64,000 bases of DNA, from contig NZ_JAJGZV010000001.1 of the NCBI RefSeq assembly GCF_020805785.1, positions 248,001 to 312,000 on the forward strand, read 5' to 3'. The notes under the pieces were generated by a model, which saw only the letters and a program-made list of their open reading frames with translations, was not told the DNA's origin and did no database searches. Source of the stretch: Flavobacterium chungbukense. GTDB lineage: Bacteria; Bacteroidota; Bacteroidia; Flavobacteriales; Flavobacteriaceae. A program made the translations under genes and the position numbers. Shown one piece after another: positions 55,538 through 64,000 of the stretch. Within the stretch, counting starts at the first letter, position 1; every line of letters begins with the position of its first letter.

Positions 55538-56017
55538 TTATGTTATATAAGCTTTTGTGACAATTACAAGAAGCATAGTAATAAAGTAAAGTAATGTAGC
55601 AACAAGAGCAAAAATAATATGGGCAAAGAATAACTGAATATAATAACCTTTAAAATTAATTGGGGTCTGATATCGGGTTATTTTAAATATAAATACCCAG
55701 CTGATTATACCTATTACACCGCTGATAATTCCCAATAAGAGAGCACTTAGCAATGAAACTGATAGTATATCCTTTACCCATACAATATGATATCCTACAA
55801 CAAACAAAAATCCAATGAAGTAATGAACCATCCATCCTAGTTTCCGTCTAGAACCATAAGAAAGATCATAATGTAATTCTGAAAATACACTAGATAAAAG
55901 AACTGGCTCTTTGTATAATTTTTGAAATTTTTTGGAGACAAAGTAGCTGAACCAAGTCATTGCCGATGTTGCTCCGATTGAAATTAAAATTAGTTGTATT
56001 ACGAGATATGGGTCCAT
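55538..56017 (-). CDS. Small four-helix membrane protein, unknown
   Basis: 159 residues that I do not recognise. Four hydrophobic helices (about 5-26, 66-84, 88-112 and 130-153) are joined by short loops. ELHYDLSYGSRRKLGWMVHYFIG is the most distinctive stretch (key residues HYDLSYG, GWMVHY). It resembles small conserved integral membrane proteins but no role can be given. It is convergent with metQ. Confidence 0.7.
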   Translation of the reverse strand: MDPYLVIQLILISIGATSAMTWFSYFVSKKFQKLYKEPVLLSSVFSELHYDLSYGSRRKLGWMVHYFIGFLFVVGYHIVWVKDILSVSLLSALLLGIISGVIGIISWVFIFKITRYQTPINFKGYYIQLFFAHIIFALVATLLYFITMLLVIVTKAYIT

Positions 56018-56178
56018 TACAAAATATTTTTAATCCTATCAAAGTTAGGATAAAATTGTAATATAAAACTTATAACCACATGTTTTTTAGTTACATAATT
56101 CTAAGAGAGTTAAGATTTTGTGTATTATTTGCTTCGAAATATTTGGTTGTGTTGAAAAAGCAATTTTTATCTGTTTTT

Positions 56179-57666
56179 TTAATGATTACGGATGATGTTT
56201 TCTAAACATTCGCTTAAAATGCAAATTGCTTTTTCCATCTCTTCTTTTTCTAAATGTCCAAATCCCAAACGTGTAGCAGTTAGGTTTTTGGTCTGATATA
56301 AAATAGTTTTTGGCAGAAACAAATCATGGGCAGCACATTCTTTCTGAAATTGAACGAGATTAAAATTGTCCAGCCATTCTACCCAAATCGCCAAGCCGCG
56401 CGGAGGTATTTTAAATTTAATTTTACCTTTTAATTTTTCATTCAAAAGAGCGGAAAATTGATCGCGGCGTTCTTTGTAGATTTTTTTATTTTTTTTAGAA
56501 AGACGATGTACTTCGCCTTCGGTAATCCATTCAGTCAAAACTTGCTCTTTCAAAACATCAATGCTAGGTTCAAGAATATTTTGATGTTTTTCTAATTCCG
56601 TAATAAATGCAGAAGGCGCTGCAACAAAGCCATAACTAAATCCAGATGGGAGCGATTTTCCAAAAGATCCGATGTAAACCACTTTCTGATTAGAATCAAA
56701 AGCAGCCAAAGGTAAAACGGGGTTATTATCATAATGAAAATCAAAATCATAATCATCTTCTATAATAATAAATCCGTATTGATTGGCTAATTCTAAAACT
56801 TCCATTCTTTTTTTCGCGCTAAGCGAAATGGTAGTGGGATAATGATAATTTGAAGTAAGATACAGTACTCTGATTTTTGAAGTTTGGCAGATTTCTTTCA
56901 GCTGTTTCGTATCAATTCCGTCTTCATTTACCTGAATTGGAATAATCTGTGCACCTGTATTGGTCAATGTCATATTAGACATATAATAACCTGGAGATGC
57001 TACAGCAACTTTATCGCCAGAAGAAATAAGCACTTTTGTCACCAGATACAAACTTATTTCATGGCTGCTAGTTGTCAGTAAATTTGAAGTTGAAATGCGA
57101 ATGCCACGGGTAAGATTTAGATAATTAGAAAAGTGAGTTTTAAAATTAGAATGCGAACGAAGCTGAATCTGCTCGTATGTTTTAGAACTTTTTCTTCTTT
57201 TTAGTTTTGAAACATATAATCTTGCCAGAACATCGGTCTGAACCAATCTCCAATCTGGCATTCCGTCATTAAATTGATAAGGCAGATTACTGGTTTCTAT
57301 TGGATTTTCTAAAATGGTCGATTTTTGAAAGGTAAAACCAGTATTGTTTTCAGATGCATTGTGCTCTTTTGAAGCAGGAAATGCCGCTTTGTTTTTTTGT
57401 TGCGATAGAATAAAAGTTCCTTTATTTGGCAGTGTTTCAATCCAGCCTTGAGATTCTAAATCTTGAAATGCTTTGATTAGCGTATTCCGATTAACGTCTA
57501 ATACTTTGCATAATATGCGGGTTCCGGGAAGTTTTGTTCCTTCTGGAAGAAATCCGGTTTGGATGGCTTTAATAAATTCAAAAACAATCTGCAGATAAAT
57601 TGCGGTATTTTGTTCTGGTTTTAAATGAATAAAACTTCTAAAAGGAATTTCAACCGGACTATCCAT
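56179..57666 (-). CDS. MocR-type GntR regulator with aminotransferase-like domain (second)
   Basis: 495 residues from ATG 57666 (MDSPVEIPF). A longer frame start at 57735 would cover the neighbouring promoter and has no family match. A winged helix (about 20-85; YLQIVFEFIKAI, LPGTRILCKVL, VNRNTLIKAF) is fused to an aminotransferase-like domain with GSFGKS (PLP Lys337). It is divergent from a TonB receptor gene with 70 nt between, so that receptor is its likely target. A PLP- or amine-dependent signal is expected from the family. Confidence 0.88.
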   Translation of the reverse strand: MDSPVEIPFRSFIHLKPEQNTAIYLQIVFEFIKAIQTGFLPEGTKLPGTRILCKVLDVNRNTLIKAFQDLESQGWIETLPNKGTFILSQQKNKAAFPASKEHNASENNTGFTFQKSTILENPIETSNLPYQFNDGMPDWRLVQTDVLARLYVSKLKRRKSSKTYEQIQLRSHSNFKTHFSNYLNLTRGIRISTSNLLTTSSHEISLYLVTKVLISSGDKVAVASPGYYMSNMTLTNTGAQIIPIQVNEDGIDTKQLKEICQTSKIRVLYLTSNYHYPTTISLSAKKRMEVLELANQYGFIIIEDDYDFDFHYDNNPVLPLAAFDSNQKVVYIGSFGKSLPSGFSYGFVAAPSAFITELEKHQNILEPSIDVLKEQVLTEWITEGEVHRLSKKNKKIYKERRDQFSALLNEKLKGKIKFKIPPRGLAIWVEWLDNFNLVQFQKECAAHDLFLPKTILYQTKNLTATRLGFGHLEKEEMEKAICILSECLENIIRNH

Positions 57667-57678
57667 AATTATAAAACT

Positions 57679-57716
57679 GGTATACTTTGTTAGTACGGCA
57701 AGGTAGTACTTTTGCC
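57679..57716 (+). promoter_or_regulatory. TonB-receptor promoter with candidate MocR operator
   Basis: TTTG (57686-57689) and TACTTTTG (57707-57714) make a -33/-7 pair 17 nt apart. Direct repeats GGTATACTTTG (57679) and GGTAGTACTTTTG (57702) overlap the two elements. GGCAA / TTGCC also flank the second. Direct repeats are usual for MocR binding. Confidence 0.55.
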
Positions 57717-57736
57717 AAAAAAAATAATAAACCAAA

Positions 57737-59599
57737 ATGAAAAAAATCTATTTTGCTGTCTTCACAGTAATTTGTACCAATTTTTACGCACAGACCAAAA
57801 AGGATTCCATAAACCAAATGGATGAGGTTGTCATTAATGAAGGTCGTTTTAACACGCCCATTTCAAAACAAAACAGAAATGTCTATGTTATTTCTAGTGA
57901 AACGATAAAAAAACTGCCAGGAAGAACGCTTCAGGAAGTTTTGCAATATGCTAACGGAGTTGATATTAGACAACGTGGTCCGTTTGGAACTCAAGCTGAT
58001 ATTAGCGTTGATGGAGGAAGTTTTGAACAGACAGTTGTTCTTTTAAATGGCGCTAAAGTAATCGATTCTCAAACGGCTCACAATATGCTAAATCTGCCGC
58101 TTCCGGTTGAAGTTATTGAGAGAATTGAAATCGTTCGTGGACCAGCTGCGAGAATTTACGGAATTAACAGCTTAACAGGGGCCATCAACATCATCACTAA
58201 AAAACCAACGGATTCTGGCTTTTTAGTAAGCACTTATGCAGGTTCTAATTTCGAAAAAGATACTCAAGACACGGGAGATACTTTTTACGGAACAGGCGTT
58301 CAGGCAGGAGCTGTTTTAGGTAAAGAAAAACAACAGCACTTGATTTTTGCTTCTCATGATAAAAGCAACGGATATCGTTATAATACAGCATTCGAAAACA
58401 ATAAAATTTTCTATCAAGGAAATGTGCAAATCAATGATTCTAATGAAATTTTAGGTTCTGCAGGTTATATCAATAACGGATTCGGTGCCAACGGATTTTA
58501 CGCTGCGCCCGGCGATCGAAATTCGACCGAAATTGTACAAACTACTTTTGCGAACATTCAATCCAAACATTCTATTACAGATAGTTGGAAAATTATGCCA
58601 AGAGTTACTTACAGATACAATTATGATGATTATCGTTACTTAGGAAACTCAAATTTAGCAGTTGGAAGAAGTCAGCATTATACCAATTCAATTGCGGCAG
58701 AATTAAATTCGACCGTAAAATTGTCTAAAGGAGAAATTGGGTTTGGAGCTGAATTTAGAAATGAAAATATCCATTCTTCCAATATTGGAGATCACGATCG
58801 CGAAAATGTTGGTTTGTATGCAGAATACAGAACTAGTTTCTTCGAAAAATTAGATGTCAATTTAGGAACTTACCTGAACTATAATTCAGATTACAAATGG
58901 CAGGTTTATCCAGGAATTGATGCGAGTTATGCCATTACAGACGAATTTAAAGTAATTGGTAATGTTGGAACAAGCCAAAGAATTCCATCGTTTACAGATT
59001 TATATTTGAAACAGACAGGAAATATCGGAAATGCCGATCTAGATTCGGAAAATGCTTTTCAGAGCGAAATCGGATTTAAATACAACAAAAAAGCATTGGG
59101 TTTGAATGCAAATTATTTCTATAGAAAAATCGACAATTATATCGATTGGATGCGTAACACAACAACGGTGCCTTGGCAAAGTCAAAATACTGGAGATTTA
59201 AACACAAACGGAATTAATTTGCGCGGAACGTACAGATTCGATTTCTCTAAAGATTCAAGATTGAATATTCTTTTAGGATATACTTATTTAGACTCAGAAT
59301 TTAAAAGTGCCCGTACAGAAACGTTTTCCAAATATGCAATTTCTTCTTTAAAACATCAGATTACAAACACGATAGATTATCAGTTTAAAGATTTTTCTAT
59401 CTTATTTGCAACACGTTTTAACGAAAGAATTACAGGTCCTTCTTATTGGGTAAACGATTTTAGAGTAAGTCAAAGTATTCAGAAAATCACCATCTTTTTA
59501 GATGCTCAAAATATATTTAATGCCACTTATTATGAAGTTGGAGCTGTTCCATTGCCTTCAAGATGGTTTACTCTAGGAGTGAAACTAGTTACTTTTTAA
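57737..59599 (+). CDS. BtuB-like TonB-dependent outer-membrane receptor
   Basis: 620 residues with a signal peptide (1-19, FYAQ). The TonB box is MDEVVIN (about 28-34). The plug (about 35-155) has GRTLQEVLQYANGVDIRQRG and the IEIVRGPAARIYG motif, and the barrel ends in WFTLGVKLVTF. The length and plug are closest to BtuB-like vitamin or siderophore receptors rather than SusC. No cobalamin riboswitch lies upstream. Control by a PLP-type MocR suggests a B6-related or amine ligand, which is inference. Confidence 0.88.
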   Translation: MKKIYFAVFTVICTNFYAQTKKDSINQMDEVVINEGRFNTPISKQNRNVYVISSETIKKLPGRTLQEVLQYANGVDIRQRGPFGTQADISVDGGSFEQTVVLLNGAKVIDSQTAHNMLNLPLPVEVIERIEIVRGPAARIYGINSLTGAINIITKKPTDSGFLVSTYAGSNFEKDTQDTGDTFYGTGVQAGAVLGKEKQQHLIFASHDKSNGYRYNTAFENNKIFYQGNVQINDSNEILGSAGYINNGFGANGFYAAPGDRNSTEIVQTTFANIQSKHSITDSWKIMPRVTYRYNYDDYRYLGNSNLAVGRSQHYTNSIAAELNSTVKLSKGEIGFGAEFRNENIHSSNIGDHDRENVGLYAEYRTSFFEKLDVNLGTYLNYNSDYKWQVYPGIDASYAITDEFKVIGNVGTSQRIPSFTDLYLKQTGNIGNADLDSENAFQSEIGFKYNKKALGLNANYFYRKIDNYIDWMRNTTTVPWQSQNTGDLNTNGINLRGTYRFDFSKDSRLNILLGYTYLDSEFKSARTETFSKYAISSLKHQITNTIDYQFKDFSILFATRFNERITGPSYWVNDFRVSQSIQKITIFLDAQNIFNATYYEVGAVPLPSRWFTLGVKLVTF

Positions 59600-59627
59600 G
59601 TTTGATTTCCAAAAAATCATTAAAGAC

Positions 59628-59663
59628 AAAAAGGGAAGATTTTACGGAATCTTCCCTTTTTTT
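59628..59663 (+). terminator. Terminator of the TonB receptor gene
   Basis: AAAGGGAAGATT / AATCTTCCCTTT with a TTACGG loop and a T run. Confidence 0.9.
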
Positions 59664-59877
59664 ATTTTATAGAATAAAAGGAATGTTTTGCAATATAATT
59701 GTTTGTGATAACGATAACTCGTGAAAAGTTCTTATAGCTTTTACCGCTCATTTTTATAGGATTGCCAGTATAATTTTATGTAAAAAATAGTAAAAATGCT
59801 ATAAGCATAACGGTTTTATAATTGGTTACTTAGCTATTGTGAAAATCAAACAATTTACAAATCGAAAATGAATTATT

Positions 59878-60222
59878 ATGAAAGCAATAAAAGCAGCAAC
59901 GATCTTAATTTTGATTATTTTCAGTGGAATCTTATTTTCATGTAAAAACAATCAAGATGGCTATAGTGACGAAATAGATACAGTTATTTCACCTATGGAG
60001 AGCAAACAGAGTAAGGCAGAAAACAAAACAGACAGTATAAAAAGTGAAGAAGATATTGAAACCAATATTGAAACCACACAAAAAAATGGATCTGAAAGTA
60101 CAGCAGGAACTGGTAGTGGTCCAGGAGAAAGTTCACAAGATGGTGCCACTTATACTACCGCTACGGGTGTGCAAAAAGATAGTGTAAGACCAGAGGCAAA
60201 AGCAGCCAAAAAGAAAAAATAA
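59878..60222 (+). CDS. Small low-complexity lipoprotein
   Basis: 114 residues. Lipid Cys22 (ILFSCKNNQD) is followed by an Asp/Glu/Ser/Thr-rich region, a GTGSGPGESS linker and a Lys-rich tail (KAAKKKK). No domain is visible. It resembles the lipoprotein encoded next in its lipobox and IDTV segment. Confidence 0.7.
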   Translation: MKAIKAATILILIIFSGILFSCKNNQDGYSDEIDTVISPMESKQSKAENKTDSIKSEEDIETNIETTQKNGSESTAGTGSGPGESSQDGATYTTATGVQKDSVRPEAKAAKKKK

Positions 60223-60361
60223 AGCAAAGAAATGACGTATTTTAATATTTTATAGGATTTGATTTTTATAAAAGACATTTAAAATTCTGTAATTGATTTA
60301 ATTCATGATTATTTATTTTTAATGCTATTAATTATGAAATATCAATTAAAAATGAATATTT

Positions 60362-60586
60362 ATGAAAAGGCTATTAAATACTAAGATTATACTTTTTATT
60401 TTTTTGGCTGGATTAGCATTTTCTTGTAAAAAGAATGAGAATAAACCAGCTGATTCTACATATGATTCTATTCAAAATACAATAGATACTGTCGGACCTG
60501 AGGTAGACACGCTTATGGATGGAACCATCGAAGAAATTGGAAATGATACTATTGTAGTCAAGAAAGACACTCTAGATAAAAAGTAA
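60362..60586 (+). CDS. Tiny acidic lipoprotein
   Basis: 74 residues. Lipid Cys22 (LAFSCKKNEN) is followed by an acidic tail with DSIQNTIDTVGPEVDTLMD. It shares its build with the 114-residue lipoprotein 140 nt upstream, so the two may be distant paralogues. Function is unknown. Confidence 0.65.
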   Translation: MKRLLNTKIILFIFLAGLAFSCKKNENKPADSTYDSIQNTIDTVGPEVDTLMDGTIEEIGNDTIVVKKDTLDKK

Positions 60587-60871
60587 GTCACTGAATTATA
60601 AAATTGAGAAAGCTAAATCTAATAGGTTTGGCTTTTTTGATTCTAAAAAACATTTAGAGATGGTGAGATTCAGTTAAAATAAAAAGCAAATGAATAGCTT
60701 TTTCTCTATATTTGGGTAGGCTATTTAACATTCTAATATTTTTTGATATGAAATGTTTTGGACAGCATTAAAATTGTTTTTGTTTTAGTTGAATGTCTTT
60801 TTTAGATACCAATAATTCATAATTAAAATTTTAAAAAGTAAAAGAACTTTTCTATATATGTTGATGTACTA

Positions 60872-63541
60872 ATGGAGCTAATAAATAATCTAAATCTTTT
60901 TGAAACGGTCTTTAATGCTACGCCTAATGGTATTGCAGTTTTGAAGCCCTTACACGATAATAAAAACAGGATACAAGATTTTTCTATATTACTGCTCAAC
61001 TCTGTTATGATCAACTGGGTTAAAGATGAAAATTATAAAAATAAAAAATACAGTGAGGTTTTTCCATGGATTAAAGGAGATACTCTTGAAAAGCTTATAG
61101 ATGCCGTAGAAACAGATAATTCTGTTACATACGAACAATGGCATGAAATGGAAGGTACAAAAAAATGGTTCCTATATACTGCCGTTAAACAAGATGGTCT
61201 ATTAGTACTTACTACAGAAGATATTACAGAAAAAAAACAAGCCGAAACAGCTTTAAATAATGCACTTACAGTTGCCGAAAAGCAAAAAAGACTGTACGAT
61301 TCTATCATCAATACCACTCCAGATTTGGTATATGTATTTGATCTCAATTATATTTTTACCTATGCCAATAAAGCTTTATTGAACATGTGGGGGAAATCGG
61401 CAGAAGATGCTATTGGTAAAGGACTTAGGTCAAATGGATATGAAGAATGGCATGCTGAAATGCACGAAAGAGAAATTGATCAGGTTGCATCGACTAAAAA
61501 GTCAATTAGAGGAACGGTATCTTTTCCGCATGCCGAATTAGGTCGCCGCATTTACGATTATATTTTTGTTCCCGTTTTTAATGAAAAAGGTGAAGTTGAA
61601 GCCGTTGCAGGAACAACTCGTGATATAACAGAGATTAAACTGGCCGAAGAAAAAATACAGTTAAGTGAAAATCGTTTCCGTAAAATGATTCACCAGACTC
61701 CAGCTCCGACCTTAATTCTTAAGGGCGATGATTTAGTTATTGAACAGATTAATAATCATATGCTTCAAATGATCGGTCGGGGAGAAGAAATTATTGGTAT
61801 GCGATTGATTGATGTACTTCCAGAACTTGAAGGACAATACGTTTGGGAACAGGTTCTAAACGTTTACAATAAAGGAATTCCGTTTGATCAAAGTGAAGTT
61901 TTAGTTCCACATAATCGAACAGGAGAATTAAAAAACTACTATTATAATTTAGCTTATCGTCCGTTGATTGAAGATGGACAAATAACAGGAATGATTCAGG
62001 TAGCAGTCGAAGTTACACAGCAAGTAGTAGCACGTCAGAAAATGGAAGAAAGCGAAAGCCGTTTTCGGGCGCTGGTAAATGCTTCTTCTGATTTAGTGTA
62101 TCGAATGGATGCTGACTGGATGATTATGCATAGTCTAGAAGGAGATGGACTTTTTACTAATTCTGAAGGTCAAGTTTCTAATTGGCTAGATAAATTTATT
62201 CATAACAGTGATCTTCAAAGAGCTGTGAATCTTATTTCTCAATCTATAGTAGATAAGAGTATTTTTGAGATGGAACATAGAGTAACAAATCCTGATGGTT
62301 CTATCGGATGGGTTTTTTCGAGAGTTGTTCCGATATTAGATGAAAACGATAAAATCGTCGAATGGTTTGGCACAGCTAGCAATATTACTTCGCAAAAAGA
62401 ACTTCAGGAAGTAATTAAAGAAAGCGAAGAGAAATTTAGACAATTAGCAGATCTGGTTCCTCAAATTATTTGGACAGCAAAACCAGATGGTTTTGTTGAT
62501 TACTACAATAGCCGCTGGTACGAATACACTGGTTTTGACGAAGATAAATTTGGTGATTCTAGCTGGGTTCCCGTCTTACATCCGGATGATATGGATTTGG
62601 TTAAGGAATTTTGGTATTACAGTGTTGAAAGCGGTAACCCGTACCAAATTGAATTTCGTATCAAAAATATATATACAAAAGAATACCGATGGTTTTTAAG
62701 CAAAGCGGTTCCTATCAAAGATAAATCTGGCGTTATTACCAAGTGGTTTGGGACATGCACAGACATACAAGAACACAAATCGATTACAGAAAAACTAGAA
62801 ATTTTAGTAGCAGATCGTACTAAAGAATTACAGCGTTCTAATGACGATTTGCAGCAGTTTGCCCACGTTGCCTCACACGATTTAAAAGAACCGGTTAGAA
62901 AAATTAAAACATTTGTAAGTCGTTTAGAAGATCATCTAGAGGGAAAACTCGATGAATCTTCGACAAGATATATAGAAAGAATTCATGTTGCGGCAGACCG
63001 AATGTTTAATATGATTGATGGCGTTTTGGCCTATTCTAAAATTAATGCCGATTCACAAAAAACGACTTTAGTTGACTTAAATGAGATTATAAGAAATATC
63101 GAAACCGATCTGGAAATTGCTTTACAGAAATCGGGCGGAAAAATTCTGTATCAAAATTTACCTAAATTGGAAGGCGCAGGTGTATTGTTATATCAATTAT
63201 TTTATAATCTTATCAATAATTCTATTAAATTTGCTCAGGATAAACAACCTCCAATAATTAGAATATCAACTGAAATAACAAATGAGCAAGACAAAGATTT
63301 TGCGGTGATTACTTTAGAAGATAACGGAATTGGTTTTACACAAAATCAAACGAACCATATTTTTGAAACCTTTACTCGTTTAAATCCAAAGGATCGATAT
63401 GAAGGAACAGGTTTAGGATTGTCTCTCTGCAAAAAAATAGCGGAGCGTCATGGAGGAAGTATCAGCGCCTCTGGAATACCAAACCAAGGTGCTGTATTTA
63501 CAATAAAGTTGCCCTTAGAACAGAAAGAGAACGACATTTAA
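60872..63541 (+). CDS. Five-PAS sensor histidine kinase
   Basis: 889 residues with no membrane segment. Five PAS units (about 5-110, 140-255, 262-385, 390-510 and 515-635) are followed by a short coiled coil, a HisKA domain with FAHVASHDLKEP (His669) and an HATPase domain (N box YNLINNS, G1 DNGIGF, G2 GTGLGLSLCKKI). The last PAS unit has the PDGFVDYYNSRWYEYTG type with a PAC motif. It is followed after one base by a response regulator gene, so the pair is translationally coupled. It is the same kinase class as the gene at the left end of the window. Confidence 0.93.
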   Translation: MELINNLNLFETVFNATPNGIAVLKPLHDNKNRIQDFSILLLNSVMINWVKDENYKNKKYSEVFPWIKGDTLEKLIDAVETDNSVTYEQWHEMEGTKKWFLYTAVKQDGLLVLTTEDITEKKQAETALNNALTVAEKQKRLYDSIINTTPDLVYVFDLNYIFTYANKALLNMWGKSAEDAIGKGLRSNGYEEWHAEMHEREIDQVASTKKSIRGTVSFPHAELGRRIYDYIFVPVFNEKGEVEAVAGTTRDITEIKLAEEKIQLSENRFRKMIHQTPAPTLILKGDDLVIEQINNHMLQMIGRGEEIIGMRLIDVLPELEGQYVWEQVLNVYNKGIPFDQSEVLVPHNRTGELKNYYYNLAYRPLIEDGQITGMIQVAVEVTQQVVARQKMEESESRFRALVNASSDLVYRMDADWMIMHSLEGDGLFTNSEGQVSNWLDKFIHNSDLQRAVNLISQSIVDKSIFEMEHRVTNPDGSIGWVFSRVVPILDENDKIVEWFGTASNITSQKELQEVIKESEEKFRQLADLVPQIIWTAKPDGFVDYYNSRWYEYTGFDEDKFGDSSWVPVLHPDDMDLVKEFWYYSVESGNPYQIEFRIKNIYTKEYRWFLSKAVPIKDKSGVITKWFGTCTDIQEHKSITEKLEILVADRTKELQRSNDDLQQFAHVASHDLKEPVRKIKTFVSRLEDHLEGKLDESSTRYIERIHVAADRMFNMIDGVLAYSKINADSQKTTLVDLNEIIRNIETDLEIALQKSGGKILYQNLPKLEGAGVLLYQLFYNLINNSIKFAQDKQPPIIRISTEITNEQDKDFAVITLEDNGIGFTQNQTNHIFETFTRLNPKDRYEGTGLGLSLCKKIAERHGGSISASGIPNQGAVFTIKLPLEQKENDI

Positions 63542-63542
63542 T

Positions 63543-64000
63543 ATGGAGAAAAAGATAATTTTACTGGCCGACGACGATATGGATGACACAGAAATGTTCT
63601 GCGAAGCATTGGCAGAAGTTGATGCAGATATTTTATGTCATTGCGCAGAGAATGGAAGTGAGGCATTAAAGATTCTCAGCAGTCTCGACGAAGTACCAGG
63701 AGTTATTTTTTTAGATTTAAATATGCCGATTATGAATGGCTGGGAATGTCTGAGAGAGCTAAAGTCAAATCCGCGTTATAAAGATATTCCTGTAATTATG
63801 ATTTCGACTTCTTCACACAAAAATGATATGGATAGCGCAACTAGTTTAGGCGCGGTCTGTTACTTTATAAAACCGAATAATTTTAAGGATTTAAAACAGG
63901 TTTTGAAAATTATTACATCCAATTTAGCAAACATCAAAGAAGCTATTTCAACATTACAATCAAGCGGATTAGAGCATATTTTTGTTTGTCAGGAAAGTAA
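63543..64000 (+). CDS. Single-domain response regulator (partial, runs off edge)
   Basis: 152 complete codons are visible with no stop before the edge; the frame ends in an incomplete codon at 63999-64000. The receiver domain has the acidic pocket at Asp10-12, phospho-acceptor Asp58 (FLDLNMP), STS after beta 4 and the conserved Lys in YFIKPNNF. It is Rcp1-like, as is the regulator at 3756-4205. The ATG is one base after the kinase stop. Confidence 0.9.
   Translation, partial: MEKKIILLADDDMDDTEMFCEALAEVDADILCHCAENGSEALKILSSLDEVPGVIFLDLNMPIMNGWECLRELKSNPRYKDIPVIMISTSSHKNDMDSATSLGAVCYFIKPNNFKDLKQVLKIITSNLANIKEAISTLQSSGLEHIFVCQES

Noticed and set aside
57667-57735. Extended N-terminus of the second MocR regulator
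   Set aside because: It would run through the receptor promoter. ATG 57666 gives a normal GntR start.
57667-57736. Cobalamin riboswitch for the BtuB-like receptor
   Set aside because: Only 70 nt are available and no B12-box is visible.

Overview
The window is AT-rich chromosomal DNA that looks like a Flavobacterium or a close relative in the Bacteroidota. Pointers are two SusC/SusD pairs, an ECF sigma/FecR pair, lipoproteins with acidic residues after the lipid Cys, Bacteroidota-type -7 boxes (TAnnTTTG), few Shine-Dalgarno sites and short inverted-repeat elements between genes. I saw no rRNA, tRNA, CRISPR array, phage or insertion sequence. All family names come from reading motifs and domain order by eye; no database was searched.

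Left part (1-11650): a multi-PAS histidine kinase running off the edge (minus strand) behind a single-domain response regulator; a NodC/hyaluronan-synthase-like family 2 glycosyltransferase with a near-perfect sigma-54 promoter; an AAA+ ATPase next to a frameshifted yggS-type PLP-homeostasis gene; a DUF2024 protein; a MocR/PdxR-type regulator; a GH43 enzyme; and an exported protein of unknown function.

Locus 1 (11988-29994): ECF sigma factor, FecR anti-sigma, STN-containing SusC, SusD, DUF4843 and PKD-like lipoproteins, a thioredoxin-like protein, a protein with two aspartic-protease DTG motifs, a TlpA-like thioredoxin, an M16 zinc peptidase and, 143 bp further, DsbD. It reads as a cell-surface-signalled peptide uptake and digestion system with its own thiol-redox supply.

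Middle (30336-39725): DUF1810; a small exported protein followed by an ABC/HlyD/TolC type-I-like exporter whose ATPase motifs are degenerate; NagA; and a pair of lipoproteins, one with a metzincin motif.

Locus 2 (39957-55482): a Bacteroidota promoter and SAM-I riboswitch, a 32-codon ORF, then SusC, SusD, TlpA-like, M14 carboxypeptidase, S9 peptidase, a cysteine-desulfurase-like PLP enzyme, an MDR oxidoreductase and a cupin. It is followed by a methionine-rich 31-residue leader ORF, a terminator hairpin, and metN-metI-metQ. The strongest hypothesis of the window is that this is a SAM-repressed system taking methionine-containing peptides (or another organosulfur compound) across the outer membrane, cutting them in the periplasm and importing methionine.

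Right part (55538-64000): a small membrane protein, a second MocR regulator divergent from a BtuB-like TonB receptor with direct repeats over its promoter, two tiny lipoproteins, and a five-PAS histidine kinase followed by a single-domain response regulator cut by the window edge. Two families of dispersed palindromic elements (two copies each) lie between genes.
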